The notes beneath the pieces are model-generated. The model saw nothing but the letters and a program-made list of their open reading frames with translations, ran no database searches and was not told where the DNA came from. 64,000 bases of DNA from positions 1-64,000 of the forward strand of contig JAJHRD010000004.1 of the NCBI GenBank assembly GCA_020833005.1. Direction: 5' to 3'. Of the stretch, positions 51,560 through 61,064 are shown one piece after another; position 1 is the stretch's first letter, and the number at the start of each line of letters is the position of its first letter. Position numbers and translations under genes: made by a program. The DNA is from Candidatus Methanomethylicota archaeon. Lineage in GTDB: Archaea; Thermoproteota; Methanomethylicia; Culexarchaeales; Culexarchaeaceae.

Positions 51560-52480
51560 TTACGTGACCCTTATAACCTCCTTCTCCAATATAAGGAATG
51601 TATGCTCCCATTGAGCCACAGGCTTCCCATTACCTTCAACCATATACGGGTACTCAGTAATGTATCCCCTATCCAACAATTGATAGAAGGCCTTTGAGTA
51701 TGAGGGGTTGTCTCTAAAGTCTGATAGCCAACGTCTAGTGAATGGGAGGTAATTGAACCTCCTTTGAATTGTTAGGAATAGGCTTCTAGCTGCACCCATC
51801 TTTGGAGGTCTTGGGCTAACGAGTTTAAATATATTTCCACCCCTAACCCCATTAACTTCACCTTTACCTGAATCAATAGTTGCGAAGGGTTCAATGGCGT
51901 AAGCATATCCTGGATATAGCTTTGTGAACACATCCTTCACTTGCTTAACATTTGGTATTGCAAATCCAGTATGAAGCTTATACCTATCCATCTGATGCCC
52001 ACATAGATTCCTTATTGGCTTAAATCCATAGGACTTAATGGTCTTCTCAATTATTGTGCTAATCTTCATAACCGAAATTCCAGTTTCAATATCATTTGAA
52101 ACGTTATCAATGGCTTCCCTAACAGATTTAATTAAATCTTCATGTTCAGAGGATAAGTTTATGGTTACAGCTGCATCTGCAATGTATCCATCATAATGTG
52201 CACCCACATCAACCTTGACAATACAATTATCTGGAATTATGGTTCTTGTATTTTCATCTGCAGTGTAGTGGGCTGCAACCTCATTTATACATATATTGCA
52301 GGGGAAGGCTGGCTTACACCCAAACTCAATAATCTTCCTCTCAAGATCATCACAAACATCCTTAATACTTACACCTGCACGTACAATTTCAAAAGCCCTA
52401 TTTATAGCGGCCCTAGCAGCCTCCCCAGCCCTCCTATAAGCCTCAATCACCTCATCACTTACCAAACCACTACACCACAA
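51560..52480 (-). CDS. map: Methionine aminopeptidase, type II
   Basis: A 306-residue MetAP2. The metal ligands are in KVDVGAHYDGYIADAAVTI, then NLCGHQMDRYKLHTG, YAIEPFATIDSGKG and EHTFLILEKEV. The 60-residue insertion of type II enzymes is present (LFLTIQRRFNYLPFTRRW). The start is TTG 52480; TTG 52465 is also possible. It removes initiator Met. It follows the ferritin-like gene by 34 bases on the same strand. Confidence 0.94.
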   Translation of the reverse strand: MWCSGLVSDEVIEAYRRAGEAARAAINRAFEIVRAGVSIKDVCDDLERKIIEFGCKPAFPCNICINEVAAHYTADENTRTIIPDNCIVKVDVGAHYDGYIADAAVTINLSSEHEDLIKSVREAIDNVSNDIETGISVMKISTIIEKTIKSYGFKPIRNLCGHQMDRYKLHTGFAIPNVKQVKDVFTKLYPGYAYAIEPFATIDSGKGEVNGVRGGNIFKLVSPRPPKMGAARSLFLTIQRRFNYLPFTRRWLSDFRDNPSYSKAFYQLLDRGYITEYPYMVEGNGKPVAQWEHTFLILEKEVIRVT

Positions 52481-52514
52481 ATAAATTTAAGTAAAAACTG
52501 GAATTTAAATTAAA

Positions 52515-52976
52515 CTAAAAGAAGAAGGGCACATCCTTCCAAACAATGTTAAGCCATTCAAATTCTGTGACAAGTTCCCTCCTATTAACAGCCTCCTGCA
52601 AACCCAATAGCAATGCATGATGACGCTTCTCATCATCAAGTATATACCTCAAAACATACTTCAACCTTTCATCTCCAATAAACTTTATAAGATCCTCAAC
52701 ATCCCTCATCATTTTCAACTCAACATTTATATGCTCAGCAATGGTCTTCCCAAGCATCTCATATTCCCCTTCAGTTAGAGGTCTAGCTTCACCCCTCAAC
52801 ATTTCCACTAAAGCTTTAAAGAGATATGCATGTTTCCTAGAATCATATGCTATACCAGCCATCAAAGCTTTGACCATGACATTAGAAACCTTCGCTGAAA
52901 CATCCTCTAAACTTGTAGCATTCCAATCCTCAGATTTAATCATATCCGTGATTCTTGAAATAAACTGACCACTCAT
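52515..52976 (-). CDS. Ferritin-like superfamily protein
   Basis: A 153-residue helical protein. Candidate metal-binding helices are EGEYEMLGKTIAEHINVE and YILDDEKRHHALLLGLQEA, a ferritin/rubrerythrin-like pattern with DEKRHH. The other two ligands are not obvious, so metal binding is not certain. It lies near the SOD and rubrerythrin genes and just ahead of MetAP, so it may be part of the oxygen-stress response. No rubredoxin domain. Confidence 0.65.
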   Translation of the reverse strand: MSGQFISRITDMIKSEDWNATSLEDVSAKVSNVMVKALMAGIAYDSRKHAYLFKALVEMLRGEARPLTEGEYEMLGKTIAEHINVELKMMRDVEDLIKFIGDERLKYVLRYILDDEKRHHALLLGLQEAVNRRELVTEFEWLNIVWKDVPFFF

Positions 52977-53034
52977 GAAACAATTTAGAAAAAAGGTGTT
53001 ATATATGTGTTAGGGTTTGGAGGAGGATGCCCAT

Positions 53035-54105
53035 TTAATGGTTTGGGTGAGCCTTTAAAACGTCGCTGAAAAGCCATGACATATCAGAAGGTTTCCTCTT
53101 AAACTTAATCCTCTCATTCAATGCATGTGTTATTAGAGGTAGAGCAATTGTGGCATCACAATAGCATGTAACCCTCTTACCCTCAGCATCAATTTTACCC
53201 CAACTAATAGCCTCCTCCAATGTACAACCAGATAAACCACCCCACTGTGGAGAGTCAGTTGTTATCTGTATGGCATATTTATGTGGGTAATAGTATTCCT
53301 TCAAACTCTTCCTCATAAACCCCCTCCTACCAGGAACTTCACGATGCATAGTCTTTAAGGTTAGGGAGATGGCGAGGAGTTGAGTATAATCCTTGGGGAC
53401 GCCGCCACCAATATATATGACGCCAATATCTTTAACCCTCTCACCTATACTAACAAATTGATCGAAATCCTTAACGTTATCAACAATTATCGTTTTACCC
53501 TCATTCTTAGCCATTATGAAAGCTTCACCATAAGCACTATCTGCAATGGCTGGACAGAATACTGGGACACCATGCTCTGCAGCTACAGCCACAATGCTCC
53601 TAACCCCCCTCTTCAAAAGCCATCTACCAAATAGGTGTAGGAATTCCATTGATGAGTAAATGTAATCTTCACGCAGAGTCAATACAAATTCTTTTATGAG
53701 ATTCTCCATAGCAACGTAATCCTTCTCAAAACCGTAAACATCATAATACCTATTTATATCAGCCTTCAAAAGTTCCCTATCATTAACCAGATGGCTACCC
53801 TGCCAATATGAGAATCCCATAGCTTCAACAATATCCTCTGAAACATTAGCCCCTGTGGAGACCAGTACATCAATAAACCTATTCTCAATGAGCCAATTAA
53901 TCATCTTCCACTGTCCAGCAGTACTCATAGATCCAGCTAAACCCATAATTATCGTCACATTTGGATCCTTAATCATCTCCTCCCACACTTCCACAGCTTC
54001 ACCGAGCTTCCTACCCTGATAAGCGGTTTTAGCCATTTCAGCAAGCAGTTGCGATATACTCTTCTCTTTCACCTCTATCGATTCAACCTTCCTCTTTAAC
54101 TCCAC
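53035..54105 (-). CDS. dys: Deoxyhypusine synthase
   Basis: A 356-residue enzyme that makes the first step of hypusine on archaeal IF5A from spermidine. The active-site Lys is in LEEAISWGKIDAEGKRV, and NAD/spermidine contacts lie in IIMGLAGSMSTAGQW, LVSTGANVSEDIVEAMG and VPVFCPAIADSAYG. ITTDSPQWGGLSGCTLEE is also characteristic. Length agrees with the family. The IF5A gene is not in the window. Confidence 0.93.
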   Translation of the reverse strand: MELKRKVESIEVKEKSISQLLAEMAKTAYQGRKLGEAVEVWEEMIKDPNVTIIMGLAGSMSTAGQWKMINWLIENRFIDVLVSTGANVSEDIVEAMGFSYWQGSHLVNDRELLKADINRYYDVYGFEKDYVAMENLIKEFVLTLREDYIYSSMEFLHLFGRWLLKRGVRSIVAVAAEHGVPVFCPAIADSAYGEAFIMAKNEGKTIIVDNVKDFDQFVSIGERVKDIGVIYIGGGVPKDYTQLLAISLTLKTMHREVPGRRGFMRKSLKEYYYPHKYAIQITTDSPQWGGLSGCTLEEAISWGKIDAEGKRVTCYCDATIALPLITHALNERIKFKRKPSDMSWLFSDVLKAHPNH

Positions 54106-54322
54106 TTTCAGATTATACCTCCGTTATTTCCTAATATGTAAGTTAATACACTTTTATCCTTTTCTATTCTAAACTTATATCTGAGAAAACGAGGTAAAAA
54201 TGTATAATAATGTTGATAAACATGATAAATGGGTTATAAATTTCGTAATTCATTTTTACTTTGAAGATATGTGTGAAAAGTCTATTTGAATCTATTAGAA
54301 TGCTAATTTATTGTAGGGAGGG

Positions 54323-55177
54323 TTAGTTTCCCAATACTTCAATGACCTCTAAACTTATGTCCACACGCTCGGGATTCATGGTTATCCTGCTGGTGCTTAT
54401 AACGTCAACATCCAATTTGGCATAATCGGCAATATTATCGAACCCTATTCCACCACTCACTTCAATGATAACCTTATCCCTTAATCCTCTCCGCTTAAGC
54501 TCATTTAAAACATTTGAACATTCCTCAACACTCATATTATCCAGCATTATTACGTCAGCTCCAGATTCAACAGCTTCAATAGCCTCCTCCAAACTCTTAA
54601 CTTCCACTTCAACCTTATGCATGAATGACGCCCTCTCCCTAGCAGTCTTAACTGCATTGGCAACACCATCTAGAATTGCAATATGATTATCCTTCACCAA
54701 TACTGCATCGCTAAGAGAGAATCTATGGGTATCTCCACCACCATAAGCCACAGCCTTCTTAACCAGATACCTTAATCCAGGGGGGACTTTGCGGGTGGCA
54801 GCCAACCTAACCCTCCCATTAACCATCCTAACCTTGTTGAGGAGAGTTCTTGTTGAAGTTGCAACGCCAAATAGGTAGGATAGGAGGTTTAGTAGAGTCC
54901 TCTCCACTAGAAGTATACTCCTCGCAGAACCTTCAAGAAACATTAAAACATCTCCAGCTTTAAAATCTTGACCGCTCCTAACTCTACATTCAACCCTAAT
55001 TCCTAGAAGCTCTAAAACCTCAGATAAATCTTCAATGCAAGCAACAACCCCACTAGACTTGGCTACGATTGCAGCCTTAACTTTGCAATCCCTTGGAATT
55101 AGGAGTTCCGAGGTTAAATCCCCATGTGGAGCATCCTCAAGAAGCCATTTCATAAAAGTGTCACGTAGCAACTCCAT
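54323..55177 (-). CDS. nadC: Quinolinate phosphoribosyltransferase (NadC)
   Basis: A 284-residue enzyme converting quinolinate to nicotinate mononucleotide. Family motifs are GDLTSELLIP, AATRKVPPGLRYLVKKAV, then GGGDTHRFSLSDAVLVKDNH, and EVEVKSLEEAIEA with the final EVSGGIG. It starts 7 bases after the stop of nadA, so they form an operon. The L-aspartate dehydrogenase or oxidase is not adjacent. Confidence 0.95.
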   Translation of the reverse strand: MELLRDTFMKWLLEDAPHGDLTSELLIPRDCKVKAAIVAKSSGVVACIEDLSEVLELLGIRVECRVRSGQDFKAGDVLMFLEGSARSILLVERTLLNLLSYLFGVATSTRTLLNKVRMVNGRVRLAATRKVPPGLRYLVKKAVAYGGGDTHRFSLSDAVLVKDNHIAILDGVANAVKTARERASFMHKVEVEVKSLEEAIEAVESGADVIMLDNMSVEECSNVLNELKRRGLRDKVIIEVSGGIGFDNIADYAKLDVDVISTSRITMNPERVDISLEVIEVLGN

Positions 55178-55184
55178 AACAACA

Positions 55185-56093
55185 TCACTCCAATAACTCC
55201 AAGGAGTTGAATATTACCTCACGGGCTTTAGAGATTACTTCACGATCCAATGTAACTCTAAACTTAAGATTCTCAAGGCAATTTATAATCTTCCTTGGAG
55301 TGATCTTCTTCATATCAACACATACAGCTCTACAATTGACTGGGAAAATCCTCTTACCCACATAAAGCTTCCTAGCTCTATAAGTCAACCCCTCCTCAGT
55401 ACCTAGGAGGAATTCATCCCCCTCAAGATCACCAATAGCCCTAATCATACCACTAGTACTACCAACAAAATGTGCAAGTTTACGGACGCCTCTAGGAACC
55501 TCTGGGTGGACGAGTAGTTTAGCATTGGGATGAAGCTTCAAAGCCTCCAAAACATAATATTCATCCAATAGATATTCGTGGACTGGGCAATGGGATTCTG
55601 GAGATAACTGTATAACATTAACATTCAATTTCTCAGAAATATAATCGGCAAGATTCCTATCAGGCCCAAAAATCACATTTTCAACATTCAACTTCGAAAT
55701 AAGCCTCAGAATAGAGGAGCTTGTTACAAAGTAGTCTGCAACAGCCTTAACCTCAATGGGGGAATTAACATAAACCACCACGGGGACACCCTTAAACCTA
55801 CTCCTAAAATCAGAAACCAAACCAGCATTGACACTATCAGCCAATGGACATCTGGAATTAGGCTCCGGATGCAAAACAATCCTATCGGGATTTATTGCAG
55901 CCACAATTTCAGCCATAAACCTAACACCAGCCACAACAATCACATCAGCATCCAAATCAACAGCCCTAAAAGCCATTTCAAGACTATCCCCAACGAAATC
56001 AGCCAAATCCTGAACTTCTGGGGGCTGATAGTTGTGTGCAAGTATAACAGCCCTACGCCTCCTCTTCAAATCCTCAAGCAAATCTAAACTCAA
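55185..56093 (-). CDS. nadA: Quinolinate synthase (NadA)
   Basis: A 302-residue 4Fe-4S enzyme. The three conserved cluster cysteines are in NSRCPLADSVN, ESHCPVHEYL and FPVNCRAVC. Other marks are ILAHNYQPPEVQDLADFVGD and FVGSTSGMIRAIGD. It condenses iminoaspartate with dihydroxyacetone phosphate. First gene of the nadA-nadC operon. Confidence 0.95.
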   Translation of the reverse strand: MSLDLLEDLKRRRRAVILAHNYQPPEVQDLADFVGDSLEMAFRAVDLDADVIVVAGVRFMAEIVAAINPDRIVLHPEPNSRCPLADSVNAGLVSDFRSRFKGVPVVVYVNSPIEVKAVADYFVTSSSILRLISKLNVENVIFGPDRNLADYISEKLNVNVIQLSPESHCPVHEYLLDEYYVLEALKLHPNAKLLVHPEVPRGVRKLAHFVGSTSGMIRAIGDLEGDEFLLGTEEGLTYRARKLYVGKRIFPVNCRAVCVDMKKITPRKIINCLENLKFRVTLDREVISKAREVIFNSLELLE

Positions 56094-56217
56094 AACACAT
56101 CAACCCCAAAAAGGGCGCCATCCAAACATTTAGTATAAATTGTTTAGAGGGATTATAAAAAAGATATCCCAGAATTCTGGTAAATGTTTAAATGCTTAAC
56201 TGGGATTAATGTGATAC

Positions 56218-57363
56218 ATGATTGATATAAGGGAATTTAGACTTGAAAGATGGCAAAGCTTAAGGGAAACCAAGGCAAAAATACTTTTAAGTGAAAGTGG
56301 AGTTGAACCACTAAGCATAGGAGAACTCAAAGAGATAATTGGAGAACCAATACTTGAAGATGAATTTACAATTGGATATGGATGGACTAAGGGAAGCATT
56401 GAACTTAGAGAAGCAATAATGAATACTTATCAAGCAAAGCTGAACGTGGATAACATACTCGTAACCCATGGAAGCATAGAAGCAAACCTACTGGTAACAT
56501 TATCACAAGTGAAAAGTGGAGACAAAGTAATACTGGAGAAACCAAACTACATGCAAATACATGGATTAACAGAATGGATTGGAGCAAAACGAAACTTCAT
56601 ATGGAGGAGGAGGGAAAACGATTTCAAAATAGATTTAACGGAACTCATAAACTTAATGAGGAGGGAGAAGCCTAAAGCAATATTCCTAACAAACCCAAAC
56701 AATCCCACAGGACAATATCTAACCACAAAGGAATTGGAAGAAGTGTATGTTGAAGCGGAAAGGTTAAATGCAAAGGTTATTGTGGATGAAGTCTACCTTG
56801 GAACAGAACATGAAGATGATAAGTTAAAGAGCATAGTGGATATAGGATTTGAAAGTGGAAACGTTATAGCTACATCAGGATTATCAAAGGCATACGGACT
56901 CCCAGGACTTAGAATTGGATGGATAATAGCTGGGGAGAGGGAGATAGAGAGGATGTGGAGCTTAAAGGATTACACAACAATAGCACCATCAAAGATAAGT
57001 GATAAAATAGCATCCAAATGCCTACAACCACAAGCAAGAATGAAGATACTGGAGAGAACGAAAAAGATATTGAATGAGAATATGAAAATCCTAAAAGAAG
57101 CCTCCAAAAACCTAGAGAAAATTAGAGTGCATATGCCGAAGGCTGGAGCAATATTCCTAATGGAATTCATAGATAGAAGTGACGATGAAGAGATATGTGA
57201 AGAACTATTCAGAGAATATGGGATACTAATATGCCCAGGATCCACATTCGATTTAAAGGGGTTTGCAAGAGTTGGCATGGGAGCTAAACCAGAATTATTC
57301 AAAGAAAGACTGGAAATACTGAAACAATCCATTACAAAAATACTCTCAAAGGAGAAATGTTAA
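56218..57363 (+). CDS. PLP-dependent aminotransferase, class I/II
   Basis: A 381-residue aminotransferase. The PLP lysine is in TSGLSKAYGLPGLRIGW; NPNNPTG is also present, and an Arg for the substrate carboxylate near the end (FARVGMG). It resembles aspartate-type aminotransferases and could make glutamate/aspartate pairs or act on aromatic amino acids; the substrate cannot be fixed. It lies between the NAD genes and Thi4, separated from both by promoters. Confidence 0.9.
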   Translation: MIDIREFRLERWQSLRETKAKILLSESGVEPLSIGELKEIIGEPILEDEFTIGYGWTKGSIELREAIMNTYQAKLNVDNILVTHGSIEANLLVTLSQVKSGDKVILEKPNYMQIHGLTEWIGAKRNFIWRRRENDFKIDLTELINLMRREKPKAIFLTNPNNPTGQYLTTKELEEVYVEAERLNAKVIVDEVYLGTEHEDDKLKSIVDIGFESGNVIATSGLSKAYGLPGLRIGWIIAGEREIERMWSLKDYTTIAPSKISDKIASKCLQPQARMKILERTKKILNENMKILKEASKNLEKIRVHMPKAGAIFLMEFIDRSDDEEICEELFREYGILICPGSTFDLKGFARVGMGAKPELFKERLEILKQSITKILSKEKC

Positions 57364-57407
57364 AGCATATAAACACATATGTAAACTTTGATTTAATGGT
57401 GTAAATC

Positions 57408-58187
57408 ATGAGTCTTGAGTGGAGGATAAGTAGACTGATATGGGAGTACACTGCGAAGGACTGGGTGGAAAACATTATAAAGAATGATGTTACGATAGTT
57501 GGGGCAGGACCATCCGGATTAACAGCCTCAAAATATCTAGCTGAGAAGGGTTTGAAAACAGTGATTATAGAGAAGAGGCTCAGCTTTGGTGGAGGGATTG
57601 GCGGAGGCGGAATGCTACTACACAAAGTTGTTGTAGGTGAAGAGGCAAAACAGATACTAGATGAAATGAACATTAAAGCTGTTAAAGCAGATGAAGGACT
57701 ATATGTTGTAGATACATATGAATTGATGACGAAACTAGCTTACAACGCCATTGAAGCTGGTGCAAAGATAGTATATGGACTCCAAGTGGATGACGTGATA
57801 TATAGGGATAACCCACCAAGAATAACTGGAGTAGTAGTATTGTGGTCGGCAATACCCCTATCCGGATTACATGTAGATCCACTATTCATAGAATCAAAAG
57901 CAGTTGTAGATGCAACTGGACATGAAGCACAAGTAATATCCATAGCTTCAAAGAAGAATCCATCACTAAACATAAGCGTCAGGGGGGAGAGATCAGCATA
58001 CGCAGAACTTGCAGAGAAGCTTGTGGTAGACTACACTGGGAGAATCATACCAGGACTCTACGCAACGGGAATGGCGGTTGCAGCCATATACAACCTACCA
58101 AGAATGGGACCAATATTTGGAGGAATGCTACTATCAGGGAAGAAGATTGCAGAAATAATATACAACGACATCAAGAAAACCCAATGA
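57408..58187 (+). CDS. thi4: Thiamine thiazole synthase (Thi4), His type
   Basis: A 259-residue NAD-dependent enzyme. The dinucleotide motif is [17 protein letters not shown], followed by [17 protein letters not shown]. In yeast the sulfur-donor Cys lies in a CCMDP context; here the same place reads SGLHVDPLF, so His155 replaces it. This is the sulfide-dependent archaeal form, which is catalytic and does not destroy itself. The C-terminal segment [20 protein letters not shown] is standard. It is a single gene. Confidence 0.92.
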   Translation: MSLEWRISRLIWEYTAKDWVENIIKNDVTIVGAGPSGLTASKYLAEKGLKTVIIEKRLSFGGGIGGGGMLLHKVVVGEEAKQILDEMNIKAVKADEGLYVVDTYELMTKLAYNAIEAGAKIVYGLQVDDVIYRDNPPRITGVVVLWSAIPLSGLHVDPLFIESKAVVDATGHEAQVISIASKKNPSLNISVRGERSAYAELAEKLVVDYTGRIIPGLYATGMAVAAIYNLPRMGPIFGGMLLSGKKIAEIIYNDIKKTQ

Positions 58188-58205
58188 GCAATAAAAGGGG
58201 AAGTT

Positions 58206-59450
58206 TTATGTTTTCAGTATAATGGCCCAGCATGGCAAACTATAATCAGCATTAACAGTCCTATAAACCTTAATGTAATATACCGAAACAGTATAACCAC
58301 TCTCACAATAAACTGTTACAGAAGCAGTTACTGCATACCCACTCTTTAGAACCAGACACACATCGATTGCAACAACTAATGATGCTGGTAAATAATCTAA
58401 TGGTATTTCACGCACAAACCAGAATACGGGAATCGCAAACTGTGTGCTTACATCTTCTTGAAGTATTACAACTGTTGCAGGATTTTCAGGATCTAAACCT
58501 TTCCCAGGAGCGCTCTTTAGAAATTGTTCAGTACCCTCAATGTCGTCAACACCCTTAGTGGTATCCAGAGAGTCTGGGAGATGATAACGTATGTATACCC
58601 TATGCTCCCTATAAAGCTCACCGCCATCAGCAGGCTCCTCATACTCCCAACACTCATAGGTAATTGTAACCAAACATGAAATGTATTTAACACCATTTTG
58701 CCCAACGCCAAAAACGAGCTCCTTTTCACTCTGTGATGTAACCCAACTTATCTCCTTATCAACTTTCCATGGAATTATTACTTTACCACTATATTTTAAA
58801 GTGACCGAGAACGTGCATTTGAAAGCTATCTCCTCATACTTTTTCATAATATAACCAACTGCAGCCTTTGTGTGAGGGTCTGTAGCCACTTTGAATAATG
58901 TTTCTCTTAGTGATTCCTCCTTGCTGTATACTAGTGTGGCCCATGGAGGGGCTTGTTGTTTGTAGTTAACTGTGGAGGCAAGTGTACCTTCAACTTTAAG
59001 GAGCCTATCCTTCAGTTCTACAATTGTGCTGGTGATTAGTGGCCCAATGGTTTTTAATGGTAATTTCATGGATCCAGTTCCAAAGTATTTGTATTCCCCA
59101 ACCCTCCCTATGACTGTTATGTAGAATCCTGGACTAATTTGTATGGCTTTTTGAACGGAATTCCAATTAATTATTGGTTTAATTACCTCTCCTATTGAGA
59201 ATTCAAATGTTGCCATTCCCTGATTATCTGTAGAGGCCACTGCCATTAGGCGGGTTCCATTCGGGGTTACTGCAAAAACGTATACATTGGCATCGCTAAC
59301 GGCTTTACCATCCTTAACCACAAGGACGGCTAAATGAATTGTGTTAAGCTCCTTTCCTATAACAATTGCACCATACAATGAGACTATGAAGAGCAATATG
59401 ATAATTATAGTTCTCAAATTCGATTTTATAATAAGCATTATGGATCCCAA
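58206..59450 (-). CDS. Membrane-anchored exported protein with Ig-like domain
   Basis: A 414-residue protein, starting at TTG 59450 or ATG 59438. One N-terminal helix (TIIIILLFIVSLYGAIVIG) anchors it; no C-terminal helix. Residues about 38-95 look like an Ig-like or carboxypeptidase-regulatory type fold (LAVLVVKDGKAVSDANVYVF, LMAVASTDNQGMATFEF). The rest is beta-rich with KATVGYIM-like helical region around 190-210. No family recognised. A 17-base TA repeat upstream suits a TATA box. Confidence 0.6.
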   Translation of the reverse strand: MGSIMLIIKSNLRTIIIILLFIVSLYGAIVIGKELNTIHLAVLVVKDGKAVSDANVYVFAVTPNGTRLMAVASTDNQGMATFEFSIGEVIKPIINWNSVQKAIQISPGFYITVIGRVGEYKYFGTGSMKLPLKTIGPLITSTIVELKDRLLKVEGTLASTVNYKQQAPPWATLVYSKEESLRETLFKVATDPHTKAAVGYIMKKYEEIAFKCTFSVTLKYSGKVIIPWKVDKEISWVTSQSEKELVFGVGQNGVKYISCLVTITYECWEYEEPADGGELYREHRVYIRYHLPDSLDTTKGVDDIEGTEQFLKSAPGKGLDPENPATVVILQEDVSTQFAIPVFWFVREIPLDYLPASLVVAIDVCLVLKSGYAVTASVTVYCESGYTVSVYYIKVYRTVNADYSLPCWAIILKT

Positions 59451-59471
59451 AAAATTTAGTTTGAATTCAAG

Positions 59472-59488
59472 TATATATATATATATAT
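59472..59488 (-). promoter_or_regulatory. TA repeat serving as TATA box
   Basis: An uninterrupted (TA) run lies about 30 bases upstream of the TTG 59450 start of the exported protein, the same distance as in the A/B array promoters. A run of this type could also vary in length by slippage and so alter expression. Confidence 0.45.
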
Positions 59489-59555
59489 CGCTAGCTAAAG
59501 CGATTAAGGTTTGGGGGGAAGTTTGGTTTGTTTAGTAGCCAATGTTGAATTATTT

Positions 59556-60455
59556 TTACCAGTTTATTTCTGGTCTTAGGTTTAGGTAGTATGCTATGTT
59601 GGCTTTACTGTTTATTACTGGTTTAATTTTACCTTTGCTTGAGGTTAGTATGGTTGTTACTCCTGGACCGTGGCCTGCAATGTATGAGTTTGTGTGTACA
59701 ACTACGCCTATGGTTACAGCCCCCCTCCTATAAATTCTACCGTAAGTGCTATCTGCATCCATTATTGCAACTATGTCTCCAAGTCTCAGTGTGGATAAAT
59801 TATGCTTCTTAACAGTTTCCTCATCGAATAATGTTATGTCGTAATCTCCACTGTATGTTTGATTGCTACCTAAACCAGAACCCATTATCCCAGCTGGAAT
59901 TATATGTGTAACTCCAACTACGAGGCAATCTCCCTCAACGGATAGGTTCATCTTCATTAGTAGTGATGGATCTATATTCATTACTGTGATGTCTGGGAAG
60001 TCTAGGAGTTTTAATCCTTGACCGAAGGCTTTAACTTGAACTTTATCCCCTATAACCAGTTTATCCAAAACTTCCGGTGGGAAATCCACCATAACATGTT
60101 CTATTCCACCATGCTTACCAGTGACGTATCCAATTGCCCCCTTAGCTTCTCCACTAACAACTCTAGCCTCATTACCAATACATGATAGAACGTTTAATGC
60201 ATTATTGGGCCCTTCAGGGTTACCTGGGTAGCTGGATAAATTCTTTATGCTAACGCCAGGCTCCACGTGATCTGCAACCCAATTGACAGCTGAATCTCCA
60301 ACGCGAACATTATACCTTATTCCGCCAACCCCTGGGCACACTATCAATTGGCCGAAGGCTGAAATGTTGTATGGTGGATACCTGAATACTGGGCTTGCCA
60401 CTTCACCTATCACAGAAACTTTAACTAGCCTATCAACATTGGTTTTCAAATTCAT
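59556..60455 (-). CDS. DUF4438 protein
   Basis: A 299-residue protein of the DUF4438 family (TM1086-like fold). Typical stretches are PGVGGIRYNVRVGDSAVNW, then ADHVEPGVSIKN, GAIGYVTGKHGGIEHVM, and the late GHGPGVTTILTSSKGKI. Function is unknown; family members are conserved in thermophiles. It lies between the nitroreductase and the exported protein on the same strand. Confidence 0.85.
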   Translation of the reverse strand: MNLKTNVDRLVKVSVIGEVASPVFRYPPYNISAFGQLIVCPGVGGIRYNVRVGDSAVNWVADHVEPGVSIKNLSSYPGNPEGPNNALNVLSCIGNEARVVSGEAKGAIGYVTGKHGGIEHVMVDFPPEVLDKLVIGDKVQVKAFGQGLKLLDFPDITVMNIDPSLLMKMNLSVEGDCLVVGVTHIIPAGIMGSGLGSNQTYSGDYDITLFDEETVKKHNLSTLRLGDIVAIMDADSTYGRIYRRGAVTIGVVVHTNSYIAGHGPGVTTILTSSKGKIKPVINSKANIAYYLNLRPEINW

Positions 60456-60476
60456 TTAGATCACCATTAAGAATTA

Positions 60477-61019
60477 TTATTGTTTACCAGATTTAAAGGA
60501 TTCCACATTCAACTTTACACCATAAGATTCAATGCTCACAATATCCTCCAATGGAACTCTAGTGGATGTACGTTCATGCGCCGGATATCCAAGGGTAATC
60601 GCACATACAACCCTAAACTTTTCTGGGATGTTTAAAATCTTCTTAAACTCACTTTCAAAGGGTGTGAATTGGACGCCGATCCAACATGAACCCAACCCTT
60701 CAGAGAAGGCTGTTAAAAGGATGTTTTGAACTGCTGCACCAACATCATTCTGCCAGAATACTGGAGACTTCTCAGGGTCTGCTAAGACAACTATAACCAC
60801 TGGGCTGGAGACCATATGCTTACCATATGGATGTATGCTTGCAAGCTTCTCACGAACAGATTTATCCCTAACAATTATGAAGTGCCATGGCTGTGAATTG
60901 TGAGCTGAGGGAGCCCACCTAGCAGCTTCCAAACACTTCAAAACCTTCTCAGGCTCCACAGGCTTATCCAAATACCTCCTAATACTCCTCCTCTTCAATA
61001 TGGCTTCAAAGACATCCAT
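60477..61019 (-). CDS. Nitroreductase-family oxidoreductase
   Basis: A 180-residue FMN enzyme. Motifs are RRSIRRYLDKPVEPEK, AARWAPSAHNSQPWHFII and GLGSCWIGVQF. It reduces a small electrophile with NAD(P)H or a flavin cofactor; in archaea some members act in cofactor metabolism. It lies 21 bases upstream of the DUF4438 gene. Confidence 0.9.
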   Translation of the reverse strand: MDVFEAILKRRSIRRYLDKPVEPEKVLKCLEAARWAPSAHNSQPWHFIIVRDKSVREKLASIHPYGKHMVSSPVVIVVLADPEKSPVFWQNDVGAAVQNILLTAFSEGLGSCWIGVQFTPFESEFKKILNIPEKFRVVCAITLGYPAHERTSTRVPLEDIVSIESYGVKLNVESFKSGKQ

Positions 61020-61064
61020 GATAAAACTATTTCTTGGACAACCTATATAAACGTTAATATGACG

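Noticed and set aside
54106-54322. 29-codon frame and AT-rich gap between dys and nadC
   Set aside because: Too short and low-complexity; no support as a gene or RNA.
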